Origin: Muscardinus avellanarius
Lineage: Eukaryota; Chordata; Mammalia; Rodentia; Gliridae
Direction: 5' to 3'
DNA: 64,000 nucleotides
NCBI GenBank assembly: GCA_963383645.1
Contig: OY726557.1
Span: forward strand, 123,368,723 to 123,432,722
The notes beneath the pieces were generated by a model that had not been told where the DNA came from, ran no database searches, and saw only the letters and a list, made by a program, of their open reading frames with translations. Made by a program: the position numbers and the translations under genes. Of this stretch, positions 1 through 11,216 are shown piece after piece (within the stretch, counting starts at the first letter, position 1; the number at the start of each line of letters is the position of its first letter).

Positions 1-130
1 AGCGCGCCCCGCCCGGAGCCCGCGCGACTCTAGCTGGGGGCAGAGCCGCCAGGCCGCGCCCACCGCCCCGCCCGCCCGCCACTCCGGCTGCTCGGGACTC
101 GCCGTCCTCCTGGGATCCGCTGGACCACCG
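1..130 (+). promoter_or_regulatory. FXYD6: FXYD6 promoter-proximal CpG-rich region (partial)
   Basis: Many CpG dinucleotides and GC boxes (gccccgcccgg, ccgccccgcccgcccgcc) lie here with no TATA box. This is the pattern of a CpG-island promoter binding Sp1/KLF factors. Only the downstream edge of the island is inside the window. Confidence 0.55.
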
Positions 131-138
131 CCGTGCAG
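1..138 (+). other. FXYD6: FXYD6 non-coding exon 1 (5'UTR), 5' end cut by window
   Basis: This GC-rich block ends in a strong splice donor (gccgtgcag|gtgagc at 138/139). The sequence just before the donor resembles my memory of the human FXYD6 5'UTR, which is followed in the mRNA by ACACCATGG. Here the acceptor at 20109 is followed by exactly that sequence. The exon has no start codon. Its 5' limit is unknown because the window begins inside or just upstream of it. The assignment is inferred from phase-free splicing, position and remembered human 5'UTR similarity. Confidence 0.75.
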
Positions 139-489
139 GTGAGCTGCTGCGCAGGTGGGCAAAGTTGCTTGGCCCTCCCAGAGGGAAGAGGCTCGGGTGG
201 GGACTGAGCCAGGAGCCGGGGGTCTGTTCGCCTTAGTGGGTGTGTGCGTCCGAGCAGCGGGAAGGGCTTCGGGGATGTAAACAAGGTTGGGGGCGTCGGA
301 AGACTGAGAGCCCAAGCGTGCAGGGGGCGATGCTGGCCGCTGGAGCAGAGGGCCAGGATTCTCGGGAGAAGAGAAAGGGCCGCTCCCACCCTTATTCCCG
401 GGGTTTTCCTTTGTTAAGGAGCTTGGGAACGTGAGGCCCACCCAGGCAGCACTGCAAGATGGAACTGGTGGATCTGGTGCTTGGGCCTA

Positions 490-643
490 GGGGTGTGGGC
501 TGGGCAGTGAGGGGGCCTGGGGGGTGTGGGCTGGGCAGTGGGGGGCCTGGGGGGTGTGGGCTGGGCAGTGAGGGGGGCCTGGGGGTGCGGGCTGGGCAGT
601 GGGAGGGCCTGGGGGTGTGGGCTTGGCAATGGGGGCTGTGGAA
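490..643. repeat. G-rich minisatellite, about 30-bp unit, five copies
   Basis: Five imperfect tandem units with core gtgggctgggcagtg are followed by a G run and cctggg. The third and fourth units are diverged (gtgcgggctggg, gtgggcttggcaatg). The array is about 350 bp downstream of the FXYD6 exon 1 donor. The G runs on the + strand could form G-quadruplexes in the nascent transcript. Confidence 0.85.
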
Positions 644-973
644 AGGTGTTGGGGCTCCAGGATGTGGAAATTCATAAGAATGCCCACATGCGCCCCCACC
701 CCCGGCCGGGTTTTCTCTCCAGTCCTGTTTTCTTAATAAGAGGCCCAAATTCCCATCCAGCCTTGCCCCAGCAGGGCAGCAGGCAGATCCCAGCTTTGTG
801 TCTCCCTGGGCTGGCAGGTAGAGTTGGATGGGCAGCCTGGGGCTCCAGCTCTTAGGAGGATGAAGCAGCTTGGCTGGAACAGCCCCACTCGGGCTGGCTG
901 GCCTCCTGGCCTGGATATGTGGATATGTCTATCTGTTTGGCAACTTGGCCTTTTGCATGTGACGTGCCTGGCA

Positions 974-987
974 GTTGCCATGGTAAC
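974..987. promoter_or_regulatory. RFX-type X-box, near-perfect palindrome
   Basis: GTTGCCATGGTAAC matches the RFX consensus GTTNCCNNGGNAAC, two half sites separated by AT. It lies about 0.84 kb inside FXYD6 intron 1. A weaker related motif (GTTGCCTAGAGAC) follows at 1061-1073. RFX factors drive ciliary and neuronal genes; action on FXYD6 is an inference. Confidence 0.5.
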
Positions 988-1060
988 TCCTGAGGTTCTC
1001 AGCCCTCTCCTTTTCCTGCCCATTCCTCACCTCCATATTGCCTCCCCTCCCCCCAACATG

Positions 1061-1073
1061 GTTGCCTAGAGAC
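1061..1073. promoter_or_regulatory. Second, weaker RFX-like motif
   Basis: GTTGCCTAGAGAC keeps the left RFX half site GTTGCC and has a degraded right half (GAGAC instead of GCAAC). It is 87 bp downstream of the stronger X-box, start to start. Confidence 0.3.
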
Positions 1074-1145
1074 TGGTTATCCTTGGCTTCCGTGGAAGGA
1101 GACCCTGGCTAGCAAAACCGCCCCCTCCCACTATGGAGCAAGAGC

Positions 1146-1314
1146 ACCACAGGCGCATGCACACACATGCCATACAACACCATCACACCCTCACACACAC
1201 TCCACAGGCCCTCTAGCCACGCCCTCAAACACACATGCAACACATGTGCATACACGCCTGTGGCAGTTCATCTGTACCCTGCTTGCACCTTATGTGCACA
1301 CACACGCCAGGATT
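1146..1314. repeat. CA-rich low-complexity region
   Basis: Degenerate cacacac/catgcacac sequence, apparently a decayed CA microsatellite. Confidence 0.6.
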
Positions 1315-2114
1315 ACACAGCCTTTCTTCCCCAATGCATGCAGGCACACAGACACAGCCTGATTTCAGAACCAGTCTCAGGCCAGGGTGAGGTGAGGGAG
1401 AGAGGACAGGATGTCTACCCACCTCCCCCAGCCCTGGAACCGTGCCCAAGGTTGTGCACCAGGACACACAGAAGCTCAGGAAGCCCAGAAGGGAACCCTA
1501 GCATCTCCCTAGGAGGGAAAGCATTTCCAGACCCTCTCTCCTAGGGGCTAGATGTAGAAGCTGGCGCAGACCAGAATTTCAATCTCTTCCCAACCCGGAG
1601 AAAGCCCAGGCTTCAGGCGCCTTCCTGACTGGAGCAGGCGCTGTGGAGGAGGGGAGGCCGCTGTGCTGGAGGGCTAGGGGGAAGGGCAGGGCGGGGTGGA
1701 CCGGAAGAAGGGGGGGGAGTCAGACAGAAGAGGGAGAGAAGCCAGGAAAGTGGAAGTTAGGTTGGTTGGCTCTGACTGGGGTTCAGGCCACTCTCTTTCC
1801 ATTTACATTTTCCTGCTTCTTGCTTGGCTTGTCCAGCTGGATCTGAACATCGAGGGGAGGAAGTGGGTTTGCAAAGGGCTCCTAGATTATCCAGGCTCTT
1901 CCCAGACCTGTGGCATCTCTGCTCATAAGATTTCATGTGCCTGAGGGAGGAATTTCCCGCCTGTCTTCCATTAGATCTTTGGACCCATGGAGAACCTGAT
2001 TCATTCAACCATTGGATAGATCAAGTATCTAGTATGTGTTAATTTCTGGGGACATGGCAGTAAAGAGGGAGACCCAGTCCCTGATCTCAGAATCTTATAT
2101 TTCTCAGAACCAAA

Positions 2115-2215
2115 GGAGCCTGTGGGAGCACCTAGTCCAAATGTAGGTGAACTGAGGCTCAGGGATCACATAGCCAGTAGCAGCAGAGACTTTCTGACTT
2201 CTCAGCCAGGATTTT
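2115..2215 (-). repeat. MIR fragment
   Basis: The order gtgaactgaggctcagggatcacatagccag is the reverse complement of the MIR core (ctggctatgtgatc...cctcagtt). It is an ancient mammalian tRNA-derived SINE, diverged and without flanking duplications. Confidence 0.5.
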
Positions 2216-3531
2216 GGATTTCACTTGGCTTAACCTTCTTCTCTGCTACCATTTATCTTTTGGGGATTGGGATGCCCCTTCCAATGTGGGAGTCCTTTAG
2301 TAGGCAGGGATTGGAAGCCAGCTCCATTACATTATCTTGGAAGGAGAAGCTGGAGGGTGTGACAGAGAGGGAGAAGAGGGAGCAAGCAGTTCTTTAGGCC
2401 CCGAGAGTTCCTTGAGAGCTCAGGGGAGCCAGTCCACTTAGATCCACTGTAAATTGCAGGCACGCTCCCCATCCTTCAGCCCTTTTGGACCTGTTTGGCT
2501 GCCATCTGGGTGGCAGATAGCACCAGACAGTCCTGGGATGCGCTTCTCTGTTCCTACTGGTGTGCCTTGGAGAAAGCCAGGAAAGTTCCAGCCCCTAGCA
2601 GCAGCGACCTGGAGTGGGTAGGTCTGGTTCCATTTCTGCCCCAGCTGCTGGGCTTCCCAGAGACAAATGCCTTCATTCCACATGGTCTCCTTGGATGTAA
2701 GCGGGTACTCCTGGTGGAATCTAAAAATGCCTCTGATCTTTTAGACTTCCAATGTCAATAGGGGCTTTAGAGTCCTGATTCCCAGCCAGTTTCCCTCTTC
2801 ATTTCTGTGAATTATACAGTCTTGAAAGAGATCCTTTTCTCTCCACATACCAAATTATACTAATTATTTTGTAACAGAGTTGCAGCTGAGCCCAGCAGAA
2901 AAGGAGCTGGGCCCTGGCTACTCTGGAGAAAGCTCTCTTTCGTCCAGCAGGGCGGGCAGTGTTCTTAAGGCTGAGATCAGGGTTTCTTCTCTTGCCCCTC
3001 TGCACAAGGGTCTCCGTGGTCTGATCTTCCAGGACTCACACTGTGCTGGGAGAGTCTTTGAAGGGAGCCTTGGAAGAGGACCAGACCCAGGGCTGTCAAG
3101 TGGCAGGTCTGTGAAGTCATGTAGAAGGAGCCTCATGTAGAGGGAGCCGGAGAGTTTGGGATGAGAGGTGCTGGCTCTCTGCCCTGCTGGGAAGCAGGGC
3201 ATCTCTGGCCAAGACAGAAGCTCCGGCCCTTTGGCAGCATCTTCTCTGCTCTGAAATAGGGGTGGGGGAGAAGTATGAGGCCAGCTGGGAGGCCACATAG
3301 GAATGTCTTTGTTGTAAAGACATGTAGAGGACAAGGGGGCTCAGGAAGGGCTCTGTGGGAATACTGCTGCCCAGGCCCAGAATACCCCATTTAGATGGAG
3401 AGGGCTAGAGACCGGGTGGGTGGGGGGCGTGTGTCTAGTTGTAATGACAGCGATCCTTCCACATTGCCAGAAGACAAAGCCAGACCTGGGTTGAGAGACC
3501 AGAGGCCAGGGTCTTAAAGTAACTCATTTAA

Positions 3532-3746
3532 TTTTTTTTTTCCAGTACTGGGGATGAAACCCAGGGGCATTCTACCTCTGAGCTACACCCCCAGCCCTAT
3601 TTTTTTTATTCTTTATTTTGAAATGGGGTTCTCACTGAGTTGCAAAGGGCCCTCACTATGTAGCTGAGGCTGTCTGAGAAGCATGATCCTCCTGTCTCAG
3701 CCCTCCCCCAAATGCTAGGATTACAAACGTGCATCACCACCTGGGC
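3532..3746 (-). repeat. Squirrel B1-ID composite SINE (B4/MEN-like)
   Basis: A leading T run (the reversed A tail) is followed by the reversed ID/tRNA-like half (tactggggatgaaaccc...tctgagctacaccccc), the AT-rich linker (attctttattttgaaa) and the reversed B1-like half ending caccacctgggc. Confidence 0.85.
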
Positions 3747-4299
3747 TTTTAACAAAGGTTCATTGAGTTCCTTGGGAATGCTAGGCCTGTGGGCTTCCCT
3801 GACCCCTGTGGTGGAATACAGGCTTCTTGTTCACCAGAGCCATCTTGCTGAGGTAGATGGCTTGATCTGTCCTAACCCCCTCTCCTGCCCCTTCTCCTGC
3901 CAACCTGGCTCCCCTTTACCTCCTAGCAGGAAGGCCTCACTCACCCACCTGTGCACCCTCCTTCCTCACATGTGCTTAACCATATTTGCCTAACACCTGG
4001 GTAGGTACTTGCCAGCCACCACCCTCTCTCCTTGGCCTGCTGCAGCCTCTCCCACCCTCTCAGCCTTCTCCATCCCACCTGCTATCCTGTAGCCCAGGTC
4101 CTGTGATGTTGAGCCCCATTCTCCATTGTTATTGATAAGGACACAGCCTGGCTCTCTGTGACCTGGCTGCAGCCGCCTCTCTGGAGACCTTCTCCAAATG
4201 TGTGTGCAAAGCCGTCCTTGTGTTTTCCTGCCCTCTGCTCAGACCCTGCAGACCCTACTGGGTGACACACTTGCTTCTGCTGTGGGGAAAAGGGTGGCA

Positions 4300-4480
4300 G
4301 CTTTGTACATACAAAAGCCTGGGTTTTAATCTGGATTCTGATGTGTTTTAGACTTCTTAACTTCTCTAAGTCCCCTTTTCCTTACCTGTCAAATGAGCAT
4401 GAAGTTAAGCCCTGTGAAGTGTTATCACGGTGTCTGGAACTTAGTAAATGTTCAGTAAATACAGCTGCTCTGATAGCAAC
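4300..4480 (+). repeat. MIR fragment
   Basis: MIR core features in order: cttaacttctctaagtcc, ttacctgtcaaatgagcatg and the tail tggaacttagtaaatgttcagtaaat. Confidence 0.55.
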
Positions 4481-6025
4481 AATGACAGCTACTCTCCCGG
4501 ATTATTTTCAAAATGGCGTTGTAGCATCCTCTGAGGCTCCTCCCAAGAGTTCCTCCCATCAAGGATCTCTTTCTGATTCTCAGTAAGCACCTGCTTCCCT
4601 CCCCATGTTCCTGAAGACTCTGTTCCCCTAGGCCCTACATCTTAGCTACTGATAGACACGTAGAGACACGTACAGACCTGCCTCCTCCCTCCAACCCACA
4701 GGCCTCTTCAAAGAGCAAGATTTGTTTGTCTTCCCCAAGATCAAAACCTTGGAGAAAAGCCAGTGAGCACTGTGAACTGAGCATTGGTGGGGGGTCCTCA
4801 TCCAGGGAGGTGTTGAGCCCACTCCCCCCACCCTTGCCAGGCTGCCTCCTTGCCTGTGGCCCACACTCCTGAGCTGAACAGGCCTTTCAACTCAGCAAGC
4901 CTGGCTCCTTTAGTAGAGGCTGAAGCTAAGAATCTGACCCCATCTGGGGTCTGGGAGATGCTTGAAGGTGAGACCAATAGAGGGGTGCTTCTTCATCGCA
5001 CTGCATTTTGAGATTTGACCAAGGCCCAAACGAAAGAGGAAGGGAGGGGCTGGGGCTGGGTGTGTGCTAAAATGCCTGGAATGCCTGAAAAGGTTCACAC
5101 AGATGCTTGGTTCTGAGCTTAGATTGGACCAGGAATGAAGGCGATAGAGGCAGTAACATTCATTTATTAACACATCCATCAGCCTCTGTTGATCCTCTGT
5201 TGGGGAACCAGGGTCGCACAGAATGTCTCTGATCTCAGGGAGTTTCATGTGATGAGCCCCAGCCTGCAGCTCCTGTGCAGTACTGCCCAGGCACTTCCAA
5301 ACTGGACCAACATCCCCTAGAGGCAGGGTCCTCAGACCTGTGCAGTAGAGGGAGGCCGGCCTTCCAGGGCTGCTAGTAGTCCATGGACAGTGGCCGGATG
5401 GCACAGTGAAGACCATCAGAGTGGCAGTGAGGGGACCAGACGCACCATCTCCCCACCCCCCCAACCTGTGGGCCAGCTTGGGATCTTTCCATGGAAACTT
5501 CCAGAAGTCTCTAGGTTAGGGACTGGTGAATTGATTCCCATTCTAAGGAAGAAACTGTCATCCTTCAAGGTCATTTCTTTTCTTCTTTCCCCTCTGACCA
5601 CCTTTCTTTCCCCTAGAAGTAACTTTATATTAAACCCTGTATTTAACCCAGGTGTCCCCAGCTTAAATTAACAAGCCCCCTGCTGTACAACAGGGACTTT
5701 TGCCTTTTGCACCCTGCACAGCCAGGCAGGATTGGGGACCTGAAGGGATTCCCTCTTCCATGCATGAGAGATGGCGGGGAGGAATCTCAGCCTCTGGGCT
5801 ACTTTGGGGCCCTCTGGCTGGGGTGAAGGACCCCTGGTGAGGGGCCAGAGGTGAGTGTGTGTTCTGGGTTAGTGCCCTGTGCCCTGGCTATCTAGCTACC
5901 TCCTGGGCAGCACTGGGGACTTGGGGTGGTGTCTGCAGCCACTGTGGCAGGACTGTGTTAATGTCACCACTCTCTGCTCCCTTCCCCTTCCTAGGCTCTG
6001 AGAACTGTCTCCTCAGTTCCTCTTG

Positions 6026-6094
<69 letters not shown>

Positions 6095-6119
6095 TGTGTG
6101 TGTGTGTGTGGGGGGGGGG
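6026..6119. repeat. Compound microsatellite (TG)n(AG)n(TG)n plus G run
   Basis: About 25 bases of TG, about 42 bases of AG, about 17 bases of TG and then about ten G. The AG tract is a homopurine mirror repeat able to form triplex DNA. Confidence 0.95.
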
Positions 6120-6139
6120 CATGGCCGTTTCCAGCTAGG

Positions 6140-6330
6140 CTATTAAATAGGATAATTGGTGTTTAATTCTTTATTTGATGGGTGTTTAAAGTGCAAATCC
6201 AGGGAACTGCTTGCATTTTACTCTGGAGACCACAGATCCATCAGTGACCTCTGGTCCAAGCCAAGAGCCCTAATTTTTAAAGGCAGCTTTAAATGTCATG
6301 CTGACTCGTGGCTCTGAAGCCGTGACCTGC
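6140..6330. other. AT-rich non-repeat block in FXYD6 intron 1
   Basis: This contains tattaaataggataattgg, gtgtttaattctttatttg and cctaatttttaaaggc in otherwise GC-rich unique sequence, with no repeat signature that I recognise. It could be a conserved non-coding element; only an alignment would show this. Confidence 0.25.
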
Positions 6331-6479
6331 AGATACCCGGCCCGCTGCATAGTATTGGACACTGTGAAAGGACCACCATGCTCCACACTGGGCTCAGAAG
6401 ATGAGCTCACATGGGCATGATGGGATGGGGTGGAGAACTGTTTTTGTTTTCTAACTGAAGTTCAGAATTTTTTATTGTT

Positions 6480-7230
6480 TTTCTATGAACAGACTTTATT
6501 TTTTTTAGGACAGTTTCAGATTTTACAGAAAACTTGGGCAGATACTACAGAGTTTTAGTACTCTCCCCTACACACAGTTTCTGCTATTATTCAGAGCTAA
6601 CCTTAGTGTTGTGGAAATTACAGACCCACTGTTGAATCATTCTTAGTAGCTGAAGCCAGCAGCACCATATTCAAAATTTCTTAGTTTTGCCTCACATCCT
6701 TGTTCTGTCCTAGGGCCCCATCCAGAACACCCTGTTACATTTAGCCATCATGTCTCTCTGGGTCCTCTTGGCCATGACAGTTTTTTTTTTTTTTCTTTTT
6801 GGTACTGGGGATGGAACCCAGTGGCATTCTACCTCTGAGCTACACCCTCAGCCCTATTTTTTAAAAATTATTCTTTATTTTGAAACAGGGTCTCACTGAG
6901 TTGCAAAGGGCCTCACTAAGTAGCTAAGGCTGTCTCCAAACCCGGATCCTCCTGTCTCAGCCTCCCAAGTACTGGGATTACAAGTATGCACCACCATGCC
7001 CAGCTGGCCATGACAGTTTTTTAGACCTTTCTTGGCCTTTGGTGACTGATGGCTCTAAGAAGCACTGGTCAGGATATTATGGGATAGCCCTCTCTTGGAA
7101 CTCTTCTGAGGGTGTCCTTGTGGTTAGACTGGGGTTATGGGTTTGGGAAAGGAAGATCACTAGGTGCCAAGCCGTCCTTTTCACATCCCATTTGTCCCTG
7201 TGGACACTCACAGAACTGGGCCCTTCATCC
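6480..7230. repeat. Ancient L1M 3'-region remnant, split by a SINE
   Basis: The text around 6510-6560 (cagtttcagattttacagaaaactt) and 7010-7140 (gacctttcttggcctttggtgact, agactggggttatgggtttggg) resembles L1M 3'UTR sequence as I remember it. The SINE at 6781-7005 interrupts it. Orientation was not resolved. Confidence 0.45.
6781..7005 (-). repeat. B1-ID composite SINE with target-site duplication
   Basis: T run, reversed ID-like half (ggtactggggatggaaccc), linker, and reversed B1-like half ending ccaccatgcccagc. It is flanked by a direct repeat, tggccatgacagttttt, at about 6769-6785 and 7005-7021. Confidence 0.9.
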
Positions 7231-8922
7231 TTTCATATCTCCCAAGAAGCACAGTTCCAGCACCTGGAGATTGGAGCCAGGCCCTCTCTGCTCCAAGAGA
7301 CACGTCAGCTCGGCGATCAACTGTCTCTGGCTGTCCTCAGCATCCCAGGTCTTGCAAGCCCTGGGGTAGCACAAAGACTCTTCAGATAGAACCTTTTTAA
7401 AGAAGGCATGAGTCAGGATGTGCCAGGTGCCCGTCAGTGACATGAAGGCAGCAGGTGCGCTCTGAATCTACAGAGCCCGCAGATCAGCCCTCAGGCTGTG
7501 GTGTTGGCCGGACAGAGAGCATTTCTCAGTCTTGGCTGTGTATTAGAATTGGCAGGGGGATTCTAAAAATTATGGATGTCTTGGCCACACCTCCTCTAAG
7601 TTTAGAATTTAATGGGGCTGAGTTGATTCCTGGGTGTTTTTATTCAAAAGCTCTCTGTCATCCAAAGATGCAGTCAGAGTTGAGAGCTGGAATAGCCAGG
7701 GAAGGGTATTCTAAGTAGAGGGAATAGAATGCACAAAGCCTGAAGAGAGATACGGGCAGGGCACAAGATGGAAGTAGATGGTGTTAGCTGAGGGCCATGA
7801 GAGAACATCTTGGAAGGATGGAAAAGGAAGAGACTTGGAAGTATATATGTATACCAAAAAAGAAATATTTCAATTTCTAATAAAGAAACAACACTGAAGC
7901 ACCACTGAGTGCTTTGGCATCTGGGAGGGAAGTGACCGGCATAGAGTGGTGATGCAGGCATCAGCGACCCGGACAGAGTGGAGGGAGGAAGTTAGAGACA
8001 TGCATGGCCACTGCAAGATGAGGGAAGCCATGGCAAAGGAGGCCAGAGTGGAGAGGTGTCGCAGGGGTCACTGGCTGGGACCCTGCCCCAGAAACAACGT
8101 GGAGCCCGGAGGGGAAGGGAATCCTGGGGCCTGTTTAGACCCTTATGTGGGGACTGTGTCCTGCTCACTGCAGAGCCTCAGAGGTGAGCATGGTACCTAA
8201 AAAACAGTTGGTCGTCAAGGTTACTGGAAGATGAAGGTGCCCTATTGACAAAACCAGGCCTTGTTCCCAAACTACTCTCCCTTTCTCCGCAAACATTCCC
8301 ATCTAAGTGCTGGCAAATCTGAGCCCTATGGGAAGCAGTCTGAGACGTGGCTCAGGCTAAGATGTGAATGACTGTTCTGACTGGGAGTCTTTCTCTTTTA
8401 AAGGGAGGATTTAATGACTTTTAAGAGGCTTTTCAGGGACAATGTCATGGGGCAGACATGTTTTTGAGAAGGAGTGGTCAGACCACACCCTGCCATTCTA
8501 GCCATGCTGGAAGCAAGTCCACCTGCCCCTTCCCAGCAGCATGTGAAAGGCTGCCAGTTGCTGGGCTTGATGCTCTGTGGCTCCCCTGGACAGGGTCACC
8601 TGCGGCTGTCTAGGACAGGTCCAGCTCCCAAGCTCCCAGCATAGATGCGCTGATCCCCTGCTGGGAGAAGGTGGCAGGGGTCCAGCAGCTGCTGGGAGAC
8701 AGGCCGAGGGGTCAGAGTGCCTGGCCATGCTGAGACTCAGCTGGGAGCCCTGGGCATATCTGTGCACAGCTGGGACTCAGCGCTGGCTGACAGGCAGGCC
8801 TCCTTCGTCCTAAGAGGCCCAGCCCTTCCCCAATGCCACCCATAGTGAACAGAACACAGCCGGGCAAGAATAGGTGAAAGAAAATTTAAGAAAAGGCATA
8901 GCAACACATGCCAAACATTTCT

Positions 8923-9119
8923 TTTTTTTTTTTTTTTTTTTTGTGGTACTGGTGTTTCTGGAAGCCTTTCTACCTCTAGGCTACACTCCCAGACCTATTT
9001 TATATTTTTATTTGGAGACAGGGTCTCTTAAGCCAGCACAGCTGGCTTCAAACCTGCGCGATCCTCCTGTCTCTGCCTCCCAAGTGCGGGGATTACAAGC
9101 GTGCGCCACCACACCCAGC
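8923..9119 (-). repeat. SINE of the second squirrel subfamily, with target-site duplication
   Basis: The right half reads, reversed, ctctaggctacactcccagacc rather than the usual tctgagctacacccccagccc. The left half is gcgtgcgccaccacacccagcc. It is flanked by ccaaacatttct at 8911-8922 and 9120-9131. Confidence 0.88.
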
Positions 9120-9559
9120 CCAAACATTTCTAAGAAGCTATGTTTTAGGTTACCCTCATCCTGGCCGTGAACATTCCCATCAATGAGCCAGGTTAGCATT
9201 GTTTATTCCATCAGTTATACCCATTTTATTTTCCAAGCTTTTGTTGCTGTAATATACATAGAATCTGGAATGTGCTTGAGTGACCATTCCCGAGTGTGCA
9301 GTCCATCGAGTGCATTCACACTGCTGTGCAGCTGTCACTACCGTCCATCTCCAGAGCTCTCTTCACCTAGCAAAGCTGAGACGCCATACCCATGCAACAG
9401 TGACTCCCTGTTCCCCTCTCCCCAGAACCCTATGCTCCTCCTTTCCAACTCATGCTTTTGACTAAGTAAGTACCTCATGAGAGTGGAATCATTTAATATT
9501 TGTTATTTTGTGTCTGACTTATTTCACTAAGCATCTAGTCTTCCAGGCTCATATATATA

Positions 9560-9693
9560 TATTTAGTTTGAAGCAGGGTCTCACTAGATTGATGAGAGCC
9601 TTAACTACTTCCTGAGACTGTCCTTAAACCTGTGATCCTCCTGTCTCAGCTCCCAAGTACTGGGATTACAAGCATGCAACATCATACCTGGGT
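9560..9693 (-). repeat. Partial B1-ID SINE (left half only)
   Basis: From tttgaagcagggtctcac to ggattacaagcatgcaac...cctggg, the reversed B1-like half and linker. The ID-like half is missing. Confidence 0.7.
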
Positions 9694-9709
9694 CTTGATA
9701 ATGTCTTTT

Positions 9710-9882
9710 GTTGTTTTGTTTTGTTTTGTACTGGGGATTGAACCCACAGGCATTGTACCTCCTATCTTATATTTTATTTTGAAAAGGATCTCACCAAGTT
9801 GCTGATGCTGGCCTTGAACCTGTAATCCTCCTGTCTCAGCCTTCCAAAAACTGAGATTATATGCGTGTGCCACCTGGCCTAG
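9710..9882 (-). repeat. B1-ID SINE with a perfect 16-bp target-site duplication
   Basis: GTTTT-rich tail, tactggggattgaaccc, linker and cgtgtgccacctggcc. The duplication cttgataatgtctttt occurs at 9694-9709 and 9883-9898, so this copy inserted just next to the older partial SINE. Confidence 0.88.
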
Positions 9883-10126
9883 CTTGATAATGTCTTTTAA
9901 TGCTCACACACAAAAATTTTTAAATTCTCTCCAAGTCTGGGATATCTTTCCATTCATTTATATCTTCTTTCACTTCTTTTTGAAATATCTTAAAGTTTTC
10001 ATTGTACAAGTTTTCACCTTCTTAGCTAATTTCTAAGTACTCTATTTTTATGATGCTATCATAAACGCAGTTGCTCCTAATTCCCATTTTGGACTATCTA
10101 TTTTTGTGAGAAAAAAAAAACATGAT

Positions 10127-10311
10127 TATTTTTTTTTTTTTTTTTTGCGGGTCTGCCCTATTTTTTTTTTTTTTAATTCTTTATTTTGAAACCGGGTCTC
10201 ACTGAGTTGCAGAGGGCCTCACTAAGTAGCTGAGGCTGTCTGCGAACCGTGATCCTCCGGTCTCAGCTTCCCAAATGCTGGGATTACAAGCATGCGCCAT
10301 CACACCCGGCC
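10127..10311 (-). repeat. B1-ID SINE with internally deleted ID half
   Basis: The T run is followed at once by gcgggtctgccctattttt, so most of the tRNA-like half is deleted. The B1-like half is intact up to catcacacccggcc. It interrupts the L1M remnant. Confidence 0.8.
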
Positions 10312-10361
10312 AAAACTTGATTTTTGTCTGTGATTTTGTGCCCAGTACTCTTATTTATTAG

Positions 10362-10389
10362 GGGTGTGTGTGTGTGTGTGTGTGTGTGT
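10362..10389. repeat. (TG)n microsatellite
   Basis: About 14 TG units. Confidence 0.9.
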
Positions 10390-10999
10390 TCTTTAAGGTT
10401 TGCTATGAATAAGATAATATTACTTGTGAACAGAGATCATTTTACTTCTTCCTTCCCGTTTTGATTGCCTTTTATTTATTTGTTTTGCCTAATTACTCTG
10501 ACTGGAACTTTCAATACTCTATTGAACAGAAATAGTGGAAGTGGGCATCCTTGCCCTGGTTCTGATCATGGAAGAAAAGCTTTCTGGAGTTTGGCACTGA
10601 GTATTGATATTTGCTGTGAGTTCTCATATATGATTTCTGTTATGCTGAGCCAGTCTCCTATTCCCGTTTATTGAGTGTCTTTAATGTTGAACTTTTGTCA
10701 AGTGCTCTTCTGCACTGGTGAGATGTAAGTCCCCTTTCGTTTTGCTAATGCAGTTTAGTAGATTGACTGGTATTTGTACATTGAACTACCCTTGCATTCT
10801 AGGTATAAATTATTTTCATTATTTTCTTCACGCTGCCATAACTGCCAGGGAGGCAGTAAAGAAGACTAGGAAGTACACAGAATTTGGAATAAACACAGAA
10901 TTAGGTGACGATCCCAGCTGTGCTGCTCTTAGCTGCCGGGCAGGGTAACTTTGAGCCAGCCTTCCTTCCTTCTTCCCTTTCTTCCTCAATGCTTTTTGT

Positions 11000-11216
11000 T
11001 TGTTTTTCTTAAACTGGGGATTCACCAGGGGCATTCTACCTCTGAACTATGCCCCCAGCCCTTTTAGTTTTTTGTTTTGAAACAGGGTCTCACTGAGTTG
11101 CTGAGGCTGGCTTCAAACTTGTGATCCTCCTATAAATAAAAAGGCAACCAAACTGGATCCTACTGTCTCAGCCTCCCAAGCCCTGGAATTACAGGCGTGT
11201 GCCTCCATGCCCAGCT
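11000..11216 (-). repeat. B1-ID SINE with a small internal insertion
   Basis: The sequence aaactggggattcaccaggggcattc to gcctccatgcccagct is a composite SINE. About 40 extra bases (ctataaataaaaaggcaacc...) interrupt the B1-like half near 11130-11160, and gatcctcct/ggatcctact is repeated around them. Confidence 0.75.

Larger units (their letters stand above)
9190..10830 (-). repeat. Antisense L1M remnant (3' region and ORF2 pieces), broken by SINEs
   Basis: On the + strand, 9190-9550 contains tttgtgtctgacttatttcactaagc, the reverse complement of L1M 3' sequence. Then 9900-10120 and 10440-10810 contain pieces of antisense ORF2, such as actctattgaacagaaatagtgg and gggcatccttgccctgg. The order (3' part first) fits one minus-strand L1, interrupted at 9560-9882 and 10127-10311. 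It is dead, with no long frame left. Confidence 0.65.

Noticed and set aside
1..138. TMPRSS13 sequence expected next to FXYD6
   Set aside because: In human the gene on the far side of FXYD6 is TMPRSS13, but the window begins at FXYD6 exon 1 and no protease exon is seen.
490..643. CRISPR-like repeated array
   Set aside because: Tandem units without unique spacers in a mammalian intron; it is a minisatellite.
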